64,000 nt of DNA from Alkaliphilus serpentinus (GTDB taxonomy: Bacteria > Bacillota > Clostridia > Peptostreptococcales > Natronincolaceae): positions 204,404-268,403 of the forward strand of contig NZ_WBZB01000013.1 in assembly GCF_009017255.1 (NCBI RefSeq), written 5' to 3'. The notes below the pieces were generated by a model. The model did not search any database. It worked only from the letters and a program-made list of their open reading frames with translations, and was not told where the DNA came from. A program made the position numbers and the translations under genes. Positions within the stretch are counted from its first letter, which is position 1. Each line of letters starts with the position of its first letter. This document shows positions 1-8,852 of the stretch, one piece after another.

Positions 1-170
1 CGAATTTGGGATGAGGGCTTTTTTATTTTTTATTTAAAGGGATTTGTACTAGTCGAGGAAATATTCAGACTGTTACTTCTGTAGATTTATTATGAAAACC
101 TAACAGCGAATTATGATATAATCATGTTAGTTAAGATAATTCCATAATAACTTTAAATGGAGGTCCCAGA
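1..170. other. Left-edge intergenic region
   Basis: The window opens with a short T-run (around 17-40) that looks like the tail of a terminator for a gene lying outside. The rest is AT-rich and leads into a ribosome binding site (TGGAGGTCCCAGAGTG) for the first gene. I see no other feature. Confidence 0.4.
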
Positions 171-1736
171 GTGAAGAAAAAACTTTTAATTATAACCTTA
201 AGCTTGATATTTATTGCATTGGCTATTATAACCATTAATCCCTTTCAAACATCACTAGAGGATATAGATCATATTTACATCTTCAATAGTGATCATACAG
301 AAATATTTTTTACCGATAAATCCCTTGAAGATTTCAAGGATATTTTAGCTATGCTAAAGGGTCCCAAGAAGGCAGATTTCGATGATACCGATATGGATTA
401 CCATATTTTAGAGCTTAGAGGAGAGGATAAAACCATAAAATATAAGGTTTTTGCGGATCTTGCTAAAGAAGAACTGTACCTTGTAAATTCCAAGAGTAAT
501 AAAGAATATGCTGTAGATTGGCAGCTGGCTAAGGATTACTTAAGTATTGACGGTCTTGTTATTCTTTATCCCGATTATGAGCCCCATACGGAGGTCTCCT
601 TTAAGGATACCAAAGTAGGTATAGCTCCCAGCGGGGCTGATTGGAATCTACTTAAGGCCAATGGTGACTATTATAAAAACAGTTATACCTCAGTAGCATC
701 TCCTGAATATTTTGAGTTAGATGCAAATGATGAGATTAAACTGGACTTTGGCAGAACCCCTGATTTACTGTCCTTAGAAGTATTCAAAGGTGATCAGCTT
801 ATTAAAACTGAAACAATTGATAATCACAATATCATTCCAATTCCCCATGATGGAACCCTTACCTATAAGCTAGCTGTCAACTATAACGAGGGTGTAGACC
901 AAAGTTATGGAACAATAAATTATACCTTTGATGTCACTATGGATTTACCCCCAGAGGTTTTGATTCAAGATTCAACTGCAACACCAGGAGGCTTTTTTAT
1001 CCTTAAAATTAACAATACTGAAGAAGGGGATGAAATCACTCTTCAGCAGGAAATTGTAGAGAAGGTCACCCTACATAATCATGGGGATGACAAGGTGGCA
1101 ATCATCCCTCTAGATTATTGGGCTGAAACTGGTAGTTACCCCATAGGTATTTATGTTAATACACAATTGATTTATGAGGATACTCTAATTGTTGAAGATA
1201 GAAGCTTCAAAGTACAGCATCTTATAATCGATGAAACTATAGCTGCCAATACCAGAAATGAAGAAGCTTCAGCTGAATATGCCAAATATTTTACTCCAAG
1301 CCGGTATAACAGTCATCCTACTCAGCTATGGGAGGGTAGCTTCATTCTTCCAGTGGAAGGCAGATTAACAACGGAGTATGGGATGAAGAGAACTGTAAAT
1401 GATGAGTTAACCTCTTATCGTCATTCTGGCCTAGATATTGCTGCACCCACTGGTACACCAATTATGGCATCAAACACCGGGAAGGTTGTCCTTTCTAAGA
1501 ATCTTATTATGACCGGTGAAACAGTGGTTATAGACCATGGTCTTGGTTTCTTTACTGTATACTTTCATCTAGACAGAAAAGATGTCATGGAGGGAGATAT
1601 GGTAAATAAGGGTGATATCATTGGTACAGTTGGCTCCACAGGTTTTTCAACCGGGCCCCATCTCCATTGGACCACCTCCTATTATTCTTCTAATATAGAC
1701 CCTGACATTCTACTTGAGTGGAAGGGATTAGATTAA
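171..1736 (+). CDS. Membrane-anchored M23-family (LytM) metallopeptidase
   Basis: This 521-residue protein begins with a short basic segment and one hydrophobic helix (about residues 3-22), so it is exported or anchored with the bulk outside. The last ~130 residues are an M23 peptidase domain: the HSGLDIA motif supplies the first Zn ligands, a D-H pair follows in VVIDHGLGFFTVYFHL, and the terminal HLHW motif completes the site. M23 enzymes cut peptide cross-links of peptidoglycan. The ~370 residues in between are probably beta-rich and I recognise no domain there. The start is GTG or the nearby codon after a GGAGG site. A hairpin terminator follows directly. The exact substrate cannot be told. 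Confidence 0.88.
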   Translation: MKKKLLIITLSLIFIALAIITINPFQTSLEDIDHIYIFNSDHTEIFFTDKSLEDFKDILAMLKGPKKADFDDTDMDYHILELRGEDKTIKYKVFADLAKEELYLVNSKSNKEYAVDWQLAKDYLSIDGLVILYPDYEPHTEVSFKDTKVGIAPSGADWNLLKANGDYYKNSYTSVASPEYFELDANDEIKLDFGRTPDLLSLEVFKGDQLIKTETIDNHNIIPIPHDGTLTYKLAVNYNEGVDQSYGTINYTFDVTMDLPPEVLIQDSTATPGGFFILKINNTEEGDEITLQQEIVEKVTLHNHGDDKVAIIPLDYWAETGSYPIGIYVNTQLIYEDTLIVEDRSFKVQHLIIDETIAANTRNEEASAEYAKYFTPSRYNSHPTQLWEGSFILPVEGRLTTEYGMKRTVNDELTSYRHSGLDIAAPTGTPIMASNTGKVVLSKNLIMTGETVVIDHGLGFFTVYFHLDRKDVMEGDMVNKGDIIGTVGSTGFSTGPHLHWTTSYYSSNIDPDILLEWKGLD

Positions 1737-1741
1737 AATAG

Positions 1742-1783
1742 AACTCATCTATAATTGTAAATTACAATCATAGATGAGTTTTT
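1742..1783. terminator. Bidirectional terminator
   Basis: A 19-bp perfect inverted repeat (1742-1760 with 1762-1780) is followed by T's on the plus strand, and by an A-rich stretch before it. It separates two convergent genes and can serve both. Confidence 0.85.
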
Positions 1784-1789
1784 AATTTC

Positions 1790-2410
1790 TTATAACCAAT
1801 AGAGCATTCTTGATAATAAACCATCGGGAACAATTATGTCACTAACATCATATATAGGAATAACGAAATATGGGAAGCCTGCTGCATAGGGGGCTATTTC
1901 ATATAATTGGAAGAAAATCACTAGGGCTTTATCGGCAATATAGTAATCCTGGGTAGGTGAAATCCCTTTGAAGTCACCTAACAAAGGTATATCCCTTTCT
2001 TTAATTTGAATCGCAATCATATCCGACATTCTCTGTATGTAATCACTGTCGGGTAGAAATAACTGATATAGCTCATATTCATCTCCAGTTTTTACATCAA
2101 AGGTTAAGGCCTTTACTACACTCATGGGATGGGCTCCTCCAAAATCTCCCGTTGCGTTTAGGGTAATACTTAACACGTCCCTCTCATTGGTTTTAATTTC
2201 ATAAAAACCAGTAACATAGGTTATTGTATTGCTATAGGGATTAATTAACTCAGAGATAACCTCCAGCATCAGGCTATATATTCTGTAATTCATTCTTTGC
2301 TGAATCATTGGATCACTTAAACCGTAAACCATTGGATATTTAAAGCTAACATTTGAAGTATAGTAACATTGGGTTTGAATATTTACAGGGGATTTGAACT
2401 CATCATACAT
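1790..2410 (-). CDS. DUF3298 (RsiV C-terminal-like) protein
   Basis: The 206-residue product has the hallmarks of the DUF3298/RsiV family: a GGAHP motif near residue 95 followed by a TFD..TG...L..LF stretch, and near the C-terminus the segment FFQLYEIAPYAAGFP that is highly typical of the family. In RsiV this domain binds lysozyme and in PdaC it accompanies a peptidoglycan deacetylase. Here no signal peptide or membrane helix precedes the domain, which is unusual and suggests a cytosolic version or loss of the anchor. The start is fixed by AAAGGAGG seven bases upstream. Ligand unknown. Confidence 0.8.
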   Translation of the reverse strand: MYDEFKSPVNIQTQCYYTSNVSFKYPMVYGLSDPMIQQRMNYRIYSLMLEVISELINPYSNTITYVTGFYEIKTNERDVLSITLNATGDFGGAHPMSVVKALTFDVKTGDEYELYQLFLPDSDYIQRMSDMIAIQIKERDIPLLGDFKGISPTQDYYIADKALVIFFQLYEIAPYAAGFPYFVIPIYDVSDIIVPDGLLSRMLYWL

Positions 2411-2500
2411 ATAAATTCCTCCTTTATGCCTTCTTTTTATTAGTTTATTCTCCTAATAAAAAATAGGTGCTCCCCTGCTGTTTTCAGTTCTTAAAGAAAA

Positions 2501-2524
2501 AACGATAATTAGAAAATTATCGTT
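2501..2524 (-). terminator. Terminator of the exosortase-substrate operon
   Basis: AACGATAATT and AATTATCGTT form a 10-bp stem with a 4-nt loop; read on the minus strand it is followed by TTTTTTC. It lies directly after the stop codon of the MNEP-tailed protein. Confidence 0.85.
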
Positions 2525-5315
2525 ACTGTTTTATTTTTAATTGATAAAATCTTCTAGATATCAATATTATAGATAAAATCATCAAAAGAATCATTATGTT
2601 GGGTTCATTCATCTGAGTAAAGTTGTCAGAATCTAAATCCAATGGTTTAGTAGCTGAAAGTAGCTGCTTTTGCTTCTCTAGCATGGTTTTTTCCTGAGCC
2701 TCTGTCTCAAGGACAATAAAGGAGGTTAAGGGACTCATAACCCTACCCTTAATGCTTTCCTTAACAATATTCAATGAAGCCTCAAAGGCTTTCTCAGGCT
2801 GCAATAATGACCTTCTATATAAGGATTTTAGCATTAATCCCCTTTGCCATTTGCTTCCCTCAATAATTTCCTCTCCATTCATTACAAAGTCTGTAATCAC
2901 TATGCTATCCTCATGATTATCTGGCAGATAATAGCTTTTCCCCTCATTATCCTCCCATTCAAGTACAGTCATCCTGCTTACATCTTCTACTATTTGGGGT
3001 TCTTTTGTTTTGTCTATTAAAGAATACTCAACCATATTCCCATCACCATTTAGATGAAAATAGCTTAAGCCTTCTGGTGAAATGAACTCATATCTATCAA
3101 AATCATTTTGTAATATTATGTTATTTATTTCATCGGTTACAACAACAAATACTGGAAGGGTCTTTTTATGATTTACATAATGATCATATAAAACTCTTTT
3201 AATGGTATAATCTACATAAAAGCCCCCCTTATAATCTTGCTTTTCTAACTCCTCTTCCCAGTTAGCCTTATATGATAAGACTTCTTCTTGATAATTTGCA
3301 GCAATAATCTCTCCTAAACGGTCTTCGATACCTTTTTCTTCTATAAAGTTCTTTACTCTACTGATATAGTTTTTTGAATTGCCTTTGCTATTTTGAGAAT
3401 GGTCTAGAATAAAATAGTATTCAGCCTCTCTTACAACCCCATTAAGCTTTGATTTTTCTTCCTTGGTAATATAGGCTACACCCTCAATTTCTCCAGAATC
3501 CACTACTCTATTGTTCTTTAATACATCCTTTAGCTTTAGCTGTCTATTATCAATTTCAATTGTGATGGGGGCTTTGTGGGTGATCTCAATTCCTGTCCTT
3601 CGTTTCTCCTTTGGAGCAAAGGGAAATACCTTAAATTCGATGGTATTATCCCCTACATAGGTTAATATCCCTGGGTCCCTTCTTATGGCTCTAATTTGAT
3701 TATAGATCCAATTGGCTGCCCGTTTATCCGCCATCAAACCATATTTTTTCTCTTCAAAGACATATAAATAATAATCACTTATATAGCTACCCTCTGGCAG
3801 GTGAAAATAGGTAATGTATTCATTTTGAAAATCGGCAGTATTGGTGAGTTCAAGATGTATCCAGCTTTTATAGGTGCCTTCCTCTTCATCAAAATATGTT
3901 TCACTTGAAGGGGCTTCTAATAAAATAGTAGGATTCCCATTGACAAAGCTACTATCATTGAGATTTTCATAGTGATTTCCAAAGAATATAGCCTCCATAT
4001 AGCTTATTTTATCCATTGATAAAGTCAAACCATCTAAAACATAGCTATTATAAAAATTGGAGATGAAGGGAGTCTTTTTATTGGTACTGAAAAAATCCCT
4101 ATTATCCATACTTTGATCTTTTATGTTTTTTAAGACCCGCTTAATACCTTCAATATTGATATCCTTTCCAGTAGAATCCCCATAGCTCCTCTGGTAAACA
4201 TGACTTAGGGCGTTATCTATGTGGTATTTATCCTTACTTACACTGGCAACCACTGTAGTTGGTATGATTAAAAGACCAATGATGAAAATACCCATCAGTA
4301 AAGGCTTGTTATATTGATTTTTTAAGAAATTGTAATCATGAAGAAGAGCCTTCACATGTAAAGCCATTAGAAGAAGAGGAATTAGCATCAATAAACCAAA
4401 GCCCATAAATACAACTCCAATAATCGATAATGGCAGATAGGGAAGGAAAACCAAAAAGAAATACAAGGAATAAGCAAAGGTTAATCCCTTAGTAAAAAAT
4501 ATCAACAACTTATATTTGGGGTATTTTTCAGCAGGAATCCCAACTATCAGACCGGTTATAAAGGCCAATAAATAATATCCCCAATGGGAGAAGTCCCCAA
4601 AAATATTACCCAAGGCTTCATTAAGGGCAAGGCCAGATATACTTCCAATAATCACAATCCAAGAGAAATATTTTTGCCAGGCCTCTACTTTTTTACTCAG
4701 TAGGTGATAGATAATTCTCACTAATAGGAAGAAAAAAACAACTGCTGAAGCGATAAATAAAAAATAAACCAGCTTCTCAAATATTGGTGCAAAGGAAATA
4801 CTGGTATCAATAGCTGCAGCGAAATGAAATAGTATATACCAACCCACCGGTATTCCTATAAGGATACCAACTTCTTTAGATAGATTATCTACACAATATT
4901 TTTTTGATAACCAATGAACGGTTATGATCAATGAATAAAGTAATGCAGGCATAGTTAGTGTTAGTAAAGTTGCCACTGGCGAAATCCCAAACAGCATCCA
5001 ATTGGGAATAGCAGAAGGTATAAGCTCCCTTTGATTGAACATAAACAAAGCTATAAAAAGACTATAAATAAAAGCAATAGATACCGCTAGATAAGTATGT
5101 ACTTCTCTCTTTTTTATCACGCTATAAATACCGTAGATGCTGTAAACGCTTAAGGCTATAATCAGATAAGAGGCCAGCAGCTGCCAGGTTAAGATGGATT
5201 CCCTTGACAACTCAGTATTGATTATAGTATAAATTCTTGAAAGTATTGCTAATAAGACAACCTGTGGTAAAGTTACAACTAAAAAAATAAAGGCTGGTTT
5301 ATATAATCTCGTCAT
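2523..5315 (-). CDS. MSEP-CTERM-type exosortase substrate, polytopic with VIT-like region
   Basis: Using the ATG at 5315 (GGGGGA seven bases upstream) the product is 930 residues; the longer reading frame would overlap the upstream gene by 68 bp for no reason. About the first 390 residues are a run of roughly ten membrane helices. Then comes an extracytoplasmic half that contains a stretch resembling a VIT domain (residues RDPGILTYVGDNTIEFKVFP) and a degenerate vWA-like segment (YYFILDHSQNS). The C-terminus is a classic sorting tail: M-N-E-P at about residues 902-905, a hydrophobic helix (IMILLMILSIILIS), then RR. This matches what I know of the MSEP-CTERM family, where one such protein is paired with exosortase K. 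It overlaps the exosortase gene by 17 bp, so the two are translationally coupled. Confidence 0.85.
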   Translation of the reverse strand: MTRLYKPAFIFLVVTLPQVVLLAILSRIYTIINTELSRESILTWQLLASYLIIALSVYSIYGIYSVIKKREVHTYLAVSIAFIYSLFIALFMFNQRELIPSAIPNWMLFGISPVATLLTLTMPALLYSLIITVHWLSKKYCVDNLSKEVGILIGIPVGWYILFHFAAAIDTSISFAPIFEKLVYFLFIASAVVFFFLLVRIIYHLLSKKVEAWQKYFSWIVIIGSISGLALNEALGNIFGDFSHWGYYLLAFITGLIVGIPAEKYPKYKLLIFFTKGLTFAYSLYFFLVFLPYLPLSIIGVVFMGFGLLMLIPLLLMALHVKALLHDYNFLKNQYNKPLLMGIFIIGLLIIPTTVVASVSKDKYHIDNALSHVYQRSYGDSTGKDINIEGIKRVLKNIKDQSMDNRDFFSTNKKTPFISNFYNSYVLDGLTLSMDKISYMEAIFFGNHYENLNDSSFVNGNPTILLEAPSSETYFDEEEGTYKSWIHLELTNTADFQNEYITYFHLPEGSYISDYYLYVFEEKKYGLMADKRAANWIYNQIRAIRRDPGILTYVGDNTIEFKVFPFAPKEKRRTGIEITHKAPITIEIDNRQLKLKDVLKNNRVVDSGEIEGVAYITKEEKSKLNGVVREAEYYFILDHSQNSKGNSKNYISRVKNFIEEKGIEDRLGEIIAANYQEEVLSYKANWEEELEKQDYKGGFYVDYTIKRVLYDHYVNHKKTLPVFVVVTDEINNIILQNDFDRYEFISPEGLSYFHLNGDGNMVEYSLIDKTKEPQIVEDVSRMTVLEWEDNEGKSYYLPDNHEDSIVITDFVMNGEEIIEGSKWQRGLMLKSLYRRSLLQPEKAFEASLNIVKESIKGRVMSPLTSFIVLETEAQEKTMLEKQKQLLSATKPLDLDSDNFTQMNEPNIMILLMILSIILISRRFYQLKIKQ

Positions 5316-5820
5316 AATGATCCCCCATTTTGCAAATGATTTTTTTAAATAGAAACTGTATTGCAAATAGATAGCCTAAGAAAAAAATGATTCCAGTAGC
5401 TTGATGAACTAAAGCTTCATAGCCATTAGGAAATATTTTTAAATCTAATAAAAAAAGACTCGCGATGATCCTTGAAGCATTTACAATAATAGCTACAAGA
5501 TAGGAAAAAATCATTGAAGATAGTAAAAAAATTAGCTTACTTCCCCTCCCCTTAACCCTCTTTATATTAGAAAAGATCAACATTAATAAAACAATGGAAA
5601 AAAAATTGATTCCTGCACATTCTCTACCAATGTTAACCGCTAACTTTGGATTCAAAAAACCCATTTCCGAATAATAGGTAAAGCCTTCACCAGTAAATAG
5701 AGACACAAGATAGACTACAGGTTTTAGGATGAATAATAACCCCTCAAGCTTCCCATAGAGGTACAAATATTGTGTAACTGCTATAACAATAAAACTTATT
5801 ATATATATGAATATATTCAT
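5299..5820 (-). CDS. xrtK: Exosortase K-type transpeptidase
   Basis: A 173-residue protein made almost wholly of membrane helices. The exosortase triad is visible: Cys68 in GRECAG, Arg117 in NASRI and His139 in LVHQATG. Exosortases cleave C-terminal sorting tails of exported proteins, analogous to sortases. Its length and its neighbour, a ~930-residue protein with an MNEP tail, fit the exosortase K subtype. Start ATG follows GGGGAGG. No polysaccharide (EPS) genes surround it, unlike typical exosortase loci, which agrees with a dedicated one-substrate system. Family call strong; subtype call rests on the partner. Confidence 0.88.
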   Translation of the reverse strand: MNIFIYIISFIVIAVTQYLYLYGKLEGLLFILKPVVYLVSLFTGEGFTYYSEMGFLNPKLAVNIGRECAGINFFSIVLLMLIFSNIKRVKGRGSKLIFLLSSMIFSYLVAIIVNASRIIASLFLLDLKIFPNGYEALVHQATGIIFFLGYLFAIQFLFKKIICKMGDHYDEII

Positions 5821-5930
5821 ATTCCTCCCCTACCCCAACAGATATTTCTACAACTATAATATAACACAATGTTTTTAATTTATATATATAAATTGTCCAT
5901 CACATGTAAACAAAATTTCAGAATTGATTC

Positions 5931-5947
5931 TATTTTGTGGCAAAATA
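5931..5947. promoter_or_regulatory. Palindrome upstream of glnA
   Basis: TATTTTG-TGG-CAAAATA is a 17-bp near-perfect palindrome placed just before a TATACT hexamer (5951-5956), 68 bp upstream of the glutamine synthetase start. The position fits an operator. It does not match the GlnR consensus (TGTNA-N7-TNACA) well, so the regulator is unknown. Confidence 0.4.
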
Positions 5948-6014
5948 TGCTATACTTAACTTTGCAATGCTAAATTTTTTTAAGTGCTAAAACTAAAGAA
6001 TAAGGAGGCAAAAT

Positions 6015-7442
6015 ATGTTTACAACATTTGGACAAGTCAAGGAATATTGCAACGAGAAGCAAATTAAGATGATTGACTTTAAAATGATTGACCTCTTTGG
6101 ACGCTGGCGACATTTAACAATTCCAGTTGACAGATTCACAGAAGAAACCCTTATAATGGGTATTGGTTTTGATGGTTCAAATTATGGCTTTGCACCAGTA
6201 GAAAAAAGCGATATGGTCTTTATACCAGATTTATCTACAGGTATAATGGATCCTTTTGCTAAGATTCCAACTCTTTCTATATTGGGAGATGTTTATGTAA
6301 CTGGAGATACTCCTAAGCCCTTTGAACAAGACCCTAGAGCAGTGGCAAATCGTGCTGAGGAATATATGAAATCCACTGGTATAGCAGATCTTATGAAAAC
6401 TGGGCCAGAGTTTGAGTTTTATGTATTTGATCATATTAGCTATGAAACAAGGCCAAATAGTGTTGGCTTCAGAGTAGATTCTCAGCAAGCAGAATGGAAC
6501 TCCTCTAATTTAGACGACAATAAAGGATATAAAGTTCCCTTAAAGGGCGGTTATCATATAACACCACCAATGGATATCCTATACGATTTACGAAGTGAAA
6601 TGTGCCTATTGCTAGAGGAACGAGGAGTAGAAGTTAAATATCATCATCCTGAGGTTGGTGGACCAGGCCAAATGGAAATTGAAGTTGAGCCAGGAGCCAT
6701 GAGGGAAATGGCAGATAAAACCATGTTAATTAAGTATGTTGTTAAGAATGCTGCCTTTAATGCCGGAAAAAGTGCAACCTTTATGCCAAAGCCTCTATTT
6801 GGTGAAGCAGGTAATGGCCTTCATGTACATATGCACCTTTTCAAGGATGGAGAGCCAATATTCTATGATGCCGATGGTTACTCTGGCTTAAGCCAAACAG
6901 CCTTGTATTTTATTGGGGGATTATTAAAGAATGCCCCAGCCCTATGTGGATTAACCAACCCCAGCACCAATTCCTATAAGCGTCTAGTTCCTGGCTATGA
7001 AGCACCGGTAAGCATATGCTATGCAACCGCCAATAGGAGTGCTGTCATTAGAATTCCTGATTATGCAAAAACACCTGATCAAAAGCGTTTTGAAATTAGA
7101 AATCCCGATGCCACCTGTAACCCCTACTATGCCTTTGCTGCCATTCTAATGGCTGGTTTAGATGGGATTGAAAATAAATTAGATCCAGTAGAGCACGGCT
7201 ACGGACCTTATGATATAAACCTTTACAATTTACCTAAGGAGGAGCAGAGTAAAATTAAGCCCCTTCCAAAGTCATTAGAAGAAGCCCTTGATGCCCTTGA
7301 AGCAGATCATGAATTCCTTTTAAAGGGTAATGTTTTCTCTAAAAGATTAATAGAAATATGGATAGAAAATAAGCGTAAGGAATTAAAGGAGTTTAGTAAG
7401 ATACCCCATCCAGCAGAGTTTGGGTTGTATTATGATCTGTAA
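6015..7442 (+). CDS. glnA: Type I glutamine synthetase
   Basis: 475 residues, the normal length for a GSI subunit. ATP-dependent condensation of glutamate with ammonia, cytosolic dodecamer. Diagnostic stretches: FDGSNYGFAPVEKSDM near 55, the metal-binding GPEFEFYVFD near 130, GGPGQMEIEVEPG near 220, the GLHVHMHL motif near 272, and KRLVPGYEAP/ANRSAVIRIP. The C-terminal region reads NLYNLPKEE, with a Tyr at the place where GSI-beta enzymes are adenylylated; whether this organism adenylylates is not shown. AAGGAGG lies six bases before the ATG. Monocistronic with a hairpin terminator behind it. Confidence 0.96.
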   Translation: MFTTFGQVKEYCNEKQIKMIDFKMIDLFGRWRHLTIPVDRFTEETLIMGIGFDGSNYGFAPVEKSDMVFIPDLSTGIMDPFAKIPTLSILGDVYVTGDTPKPFEQDPRAVANRAEEYMKSTGIADLMKTGPEFEFYVFDHISYETRPNSVGFRVDSQQAEWNSSNLDDNKGYKVPLKGGYHITPPMDILYDLRSEMCLLLEERGVEVKYHHPEVGGPGQMEIEVEPGAMREMADKTMLIKYVVKNAAFNAGKSATFMPKPLFGEAGNGLHVHMHLFKDGEPIFYDADGYSGLSQTALYFIGGLLKNAPALCGLTNPSTNSYKRLVPGYEAPVSICYATANRSAVIRIPDYAKTPDQKRFEIRNPDATCNPYYAFAAILMAGLDGIENKLDPVEHGYGPYDINLYNLPKEEQSKIKPLPKSLEEALDALEADHEFLLKGNVFSKRLIEIWIENKRKELKEFSKIPHPAEFGLYYDL

Positions 7443-7470
7443 AATGATTTAACTTAATTGAATCACATAA

Positions 7471-7503
7471 GGATAGCTCATGGATTTCCATGAGCTATGG
7501 CTT
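7471..7503 (+). terminator. glnA terminator
   Basis: ATAGCTCATGGA and TCCATGAGCTAT form a 12-bp stem 30 bp after the glnA stop; the T-run behind it is weak (GGCTTTATT). Confidence 0.65.
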
Positions 7504-7550
7504 TATTAGCAATCTGGTGTCAGGCGATGGCTCTATTATCTGAACAGAGA

Positions 7551-7581
7551 CATAGGGACAAGGGGACAGGCACCTTGTCCC
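7551..7581. repeat. 31-bp REP-like palindromic repeat, copy 1
   Basis: A 31-bp unit beginning CATAGGGACAAGG and ending CCTTGTCCC, whose ends are complementary (GGGACAAGG/CCTTGTCCC). An identical copy in the same orientation lies at 7998-8028; the FMN-binding gene lies exactly between them. Confidence 0.85.
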
Positions 7582-7603
7582 GTTTAAGATTTTTGTGGTT
7601 TTG

Positions 7604-7993
7604 TTATTTTGAAAGAAGTGCATCTTCGATGCTCTTTAAATATGCCTTGCTGGTTACTGTAGCCCCTGAAATTACATCTACTGAAATACTTTGTTCTTTC
7701 AACACCTGATGAAATATCTTTTCAGCAATCCCCTCCATAGGAAATCTAATATCCTTTACGATTCTAATATCGGTGATTTTCTGACCTTTTATTTCCACCT
7801 CTAACTGATTCGTCCATCTTCCACCGTCGAAATTCCCAGTATAGGTTCCATCCTCCATACTATTAATGTCAATATCGCTAATTGCCATGGCTTTTATATC
7901 ATTTAAGCCCCTGGCCATTAACCCCATAGTGACTAGTAGGATAAATATAATAACTAATACAATTATCAAGGTTATTTTAAATACCTTTTTCAT
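7604..7993 (-). CDS. Single-domain FMN-binding membrane protein
   Basis: With the ATG at 7993 the product is 129 residues: a basic start and one membrane helix (about 5-28), then an FMN_bind domain (the C-terminal domain type of RnfG/NqrC). The C-terminal motif DVISGATVTSKA is the D-x-x-S/T-G-A-T/S signature at which ApbE covalently attaches FMN via phosphoester to Thr. The domain is expected outside the cytoplasmic membrane and may shuttle electrons. The longer frame would start inside a repeat and is rejected. The ribosome binding site is poor, and the gene sits between two identical palindromic repeats, so its leader and tail are repeat-derived. A paralogue is at 26929-27339. Confidence 0.82.
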   Translation of the reverse strand: MKKVFKITLIIVLVIIFILLVTMGLMARGLNDIKAMAISDIDINSMEDGTYTGNFDGGRWTNQLEVEIKGQKITDIRIVKDIRFPMEGIAEKIFHQVLKEQSISVDVISGATVTSKAYLKSIEDALLSK

Positions 7994-7997
7994 TAAA

Positions 7998-8028
7998 CAT
8001 AGGGACAAGGGGACAGGCACCTTGTCCC
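7998..8028. repeat. 31-bp REP-like palindromic repeat, copy 2
   Basis: Identical to the unit at 7551-7581 in sequence and orientation. It covers the region just upstream of the FMN-binding protein start (minus strand) and ends 9 bp from the 3' end of the next gene. Confidence 0.85.
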
Positions 8029-8036
8029 ACTGTTTA

Positions 8037-8852
8037 TTAGCTATCCATGGGCTTTAGAGGAATTACTTCTCTTTCCAATAGCTTAGCATTCATCCCTCTA
8101 GCCACAGAAATCATCCCTACCGCCTCTAGGGTTTTCTTAGAAAGGGGATTGTAATACCAGCAGCCTGCAATTGGCTTTAGTTCTTTATTATAACAGAACT
8201 CCTTTAAATTCCACAAAATATATTGCCCTACTCCTTTTTGTCTATGGTCCTTACAGGTGATCATCCCAATGCTACAGCAATCCTTAAAGTACCGTCCATA
8301 CTCAATGATTCCGCAGCCTAATAATTCCCCATCCTCCATTAACATAAAAATGGTTTCATTTGAGACTCTTTCTTCAAGCTTATCAAAGAATTTCCCTGTT
8401 TTTTCAAGGATTAAAGGTATATCTTGATTTTTGGCAAGTTTAAACTCTGGATTTTCAGCCTTGATATTTGGCTTATCAACCCTCTTACCATCTATAAAGA
8501 AGTAGGCACCCTTAAACTTTTCAAACTCCCAATCACATGTCAAGCTTACTAATAATGTGTCGGAGGTTTGAAAGTACACTCCTTTTATCTCCTTGGCTTT
8601 TATAAAGGCTTCAAAGGCCTCTTGGGCCACCTTAACATGGTCCCTTCTTATGTAAAAAAACCACAATGTTTCCTTATGGGTTGCTGCAAAGCCAATGGGC
8701 TCCTCATCTCTTAGAACTGTGTAAACTTTGGCTCCCTCTAAGTGATCCTCAATATAAGAATCCATAGGAAAGCTAAGCTGATTTAAATAGTCCTCCAAGA
8801 ATATTCCATTTTCCTTCCAGTTTGATTCAGTAAATTTAAAACTGTTACACAT
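8037..8852 (-). CDS. GNAT-family N-acetyltransferase
   Basis: 271 residues. The second half carries a GNAT fold: a beta strand CSIGMITCKDHRQKGVGQYILW supplies the acetyl-CoA binding R/Q-x-x-G-x-G/A motif at about 207-215, followed by WYYNPLSKKTLEAVGM, the typical C-terminal N/Y-aromatic region. The first half resembles a degenerate second GNAT lobe. Start follows AAAGGTGG. Substrate unknown. Its 3' end nearly touches a 31-bp repeat. Confidence 0.78.
   Translation of the reverse strand: MCNSFKFTESNWKENGIFLEDYLNQLSFPMDSYIEDHLEGAKVYTVLRDEEPIGFAATHKETLWFFYIRRDHVKVAQEAFEAFIKAKEIKGVYFQTSDTLLVSLTCDWEFEKFKGAYFFIDGKRVDKPNIKAENPEFKLAKNQDIPLILEKTGKFFDKLEERVSNETIFMLMEDGELLGCGIIEYGRYFKDCCSIGMITCKDHRQKGVGQYILWNLKEFCYNKELKPIAGCWYYNPLSKKTLEAVGMISVARGMNAKLLEREVIPLKPMDS

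Noticed and set aside
2523..5366. Longer start (5366) for the MNEP-tailed protein
   Set aside because: It would overlap the exosortase gene by 68 bp and has no binding site; ATG 5315 has GGGGGA at correct spacing.
7497..8057. Plus-strand frames across the FMN-binding gene
   Set aside because: They are antisense shadows or repeat-derived; the minus-strand protein has a clear domain.
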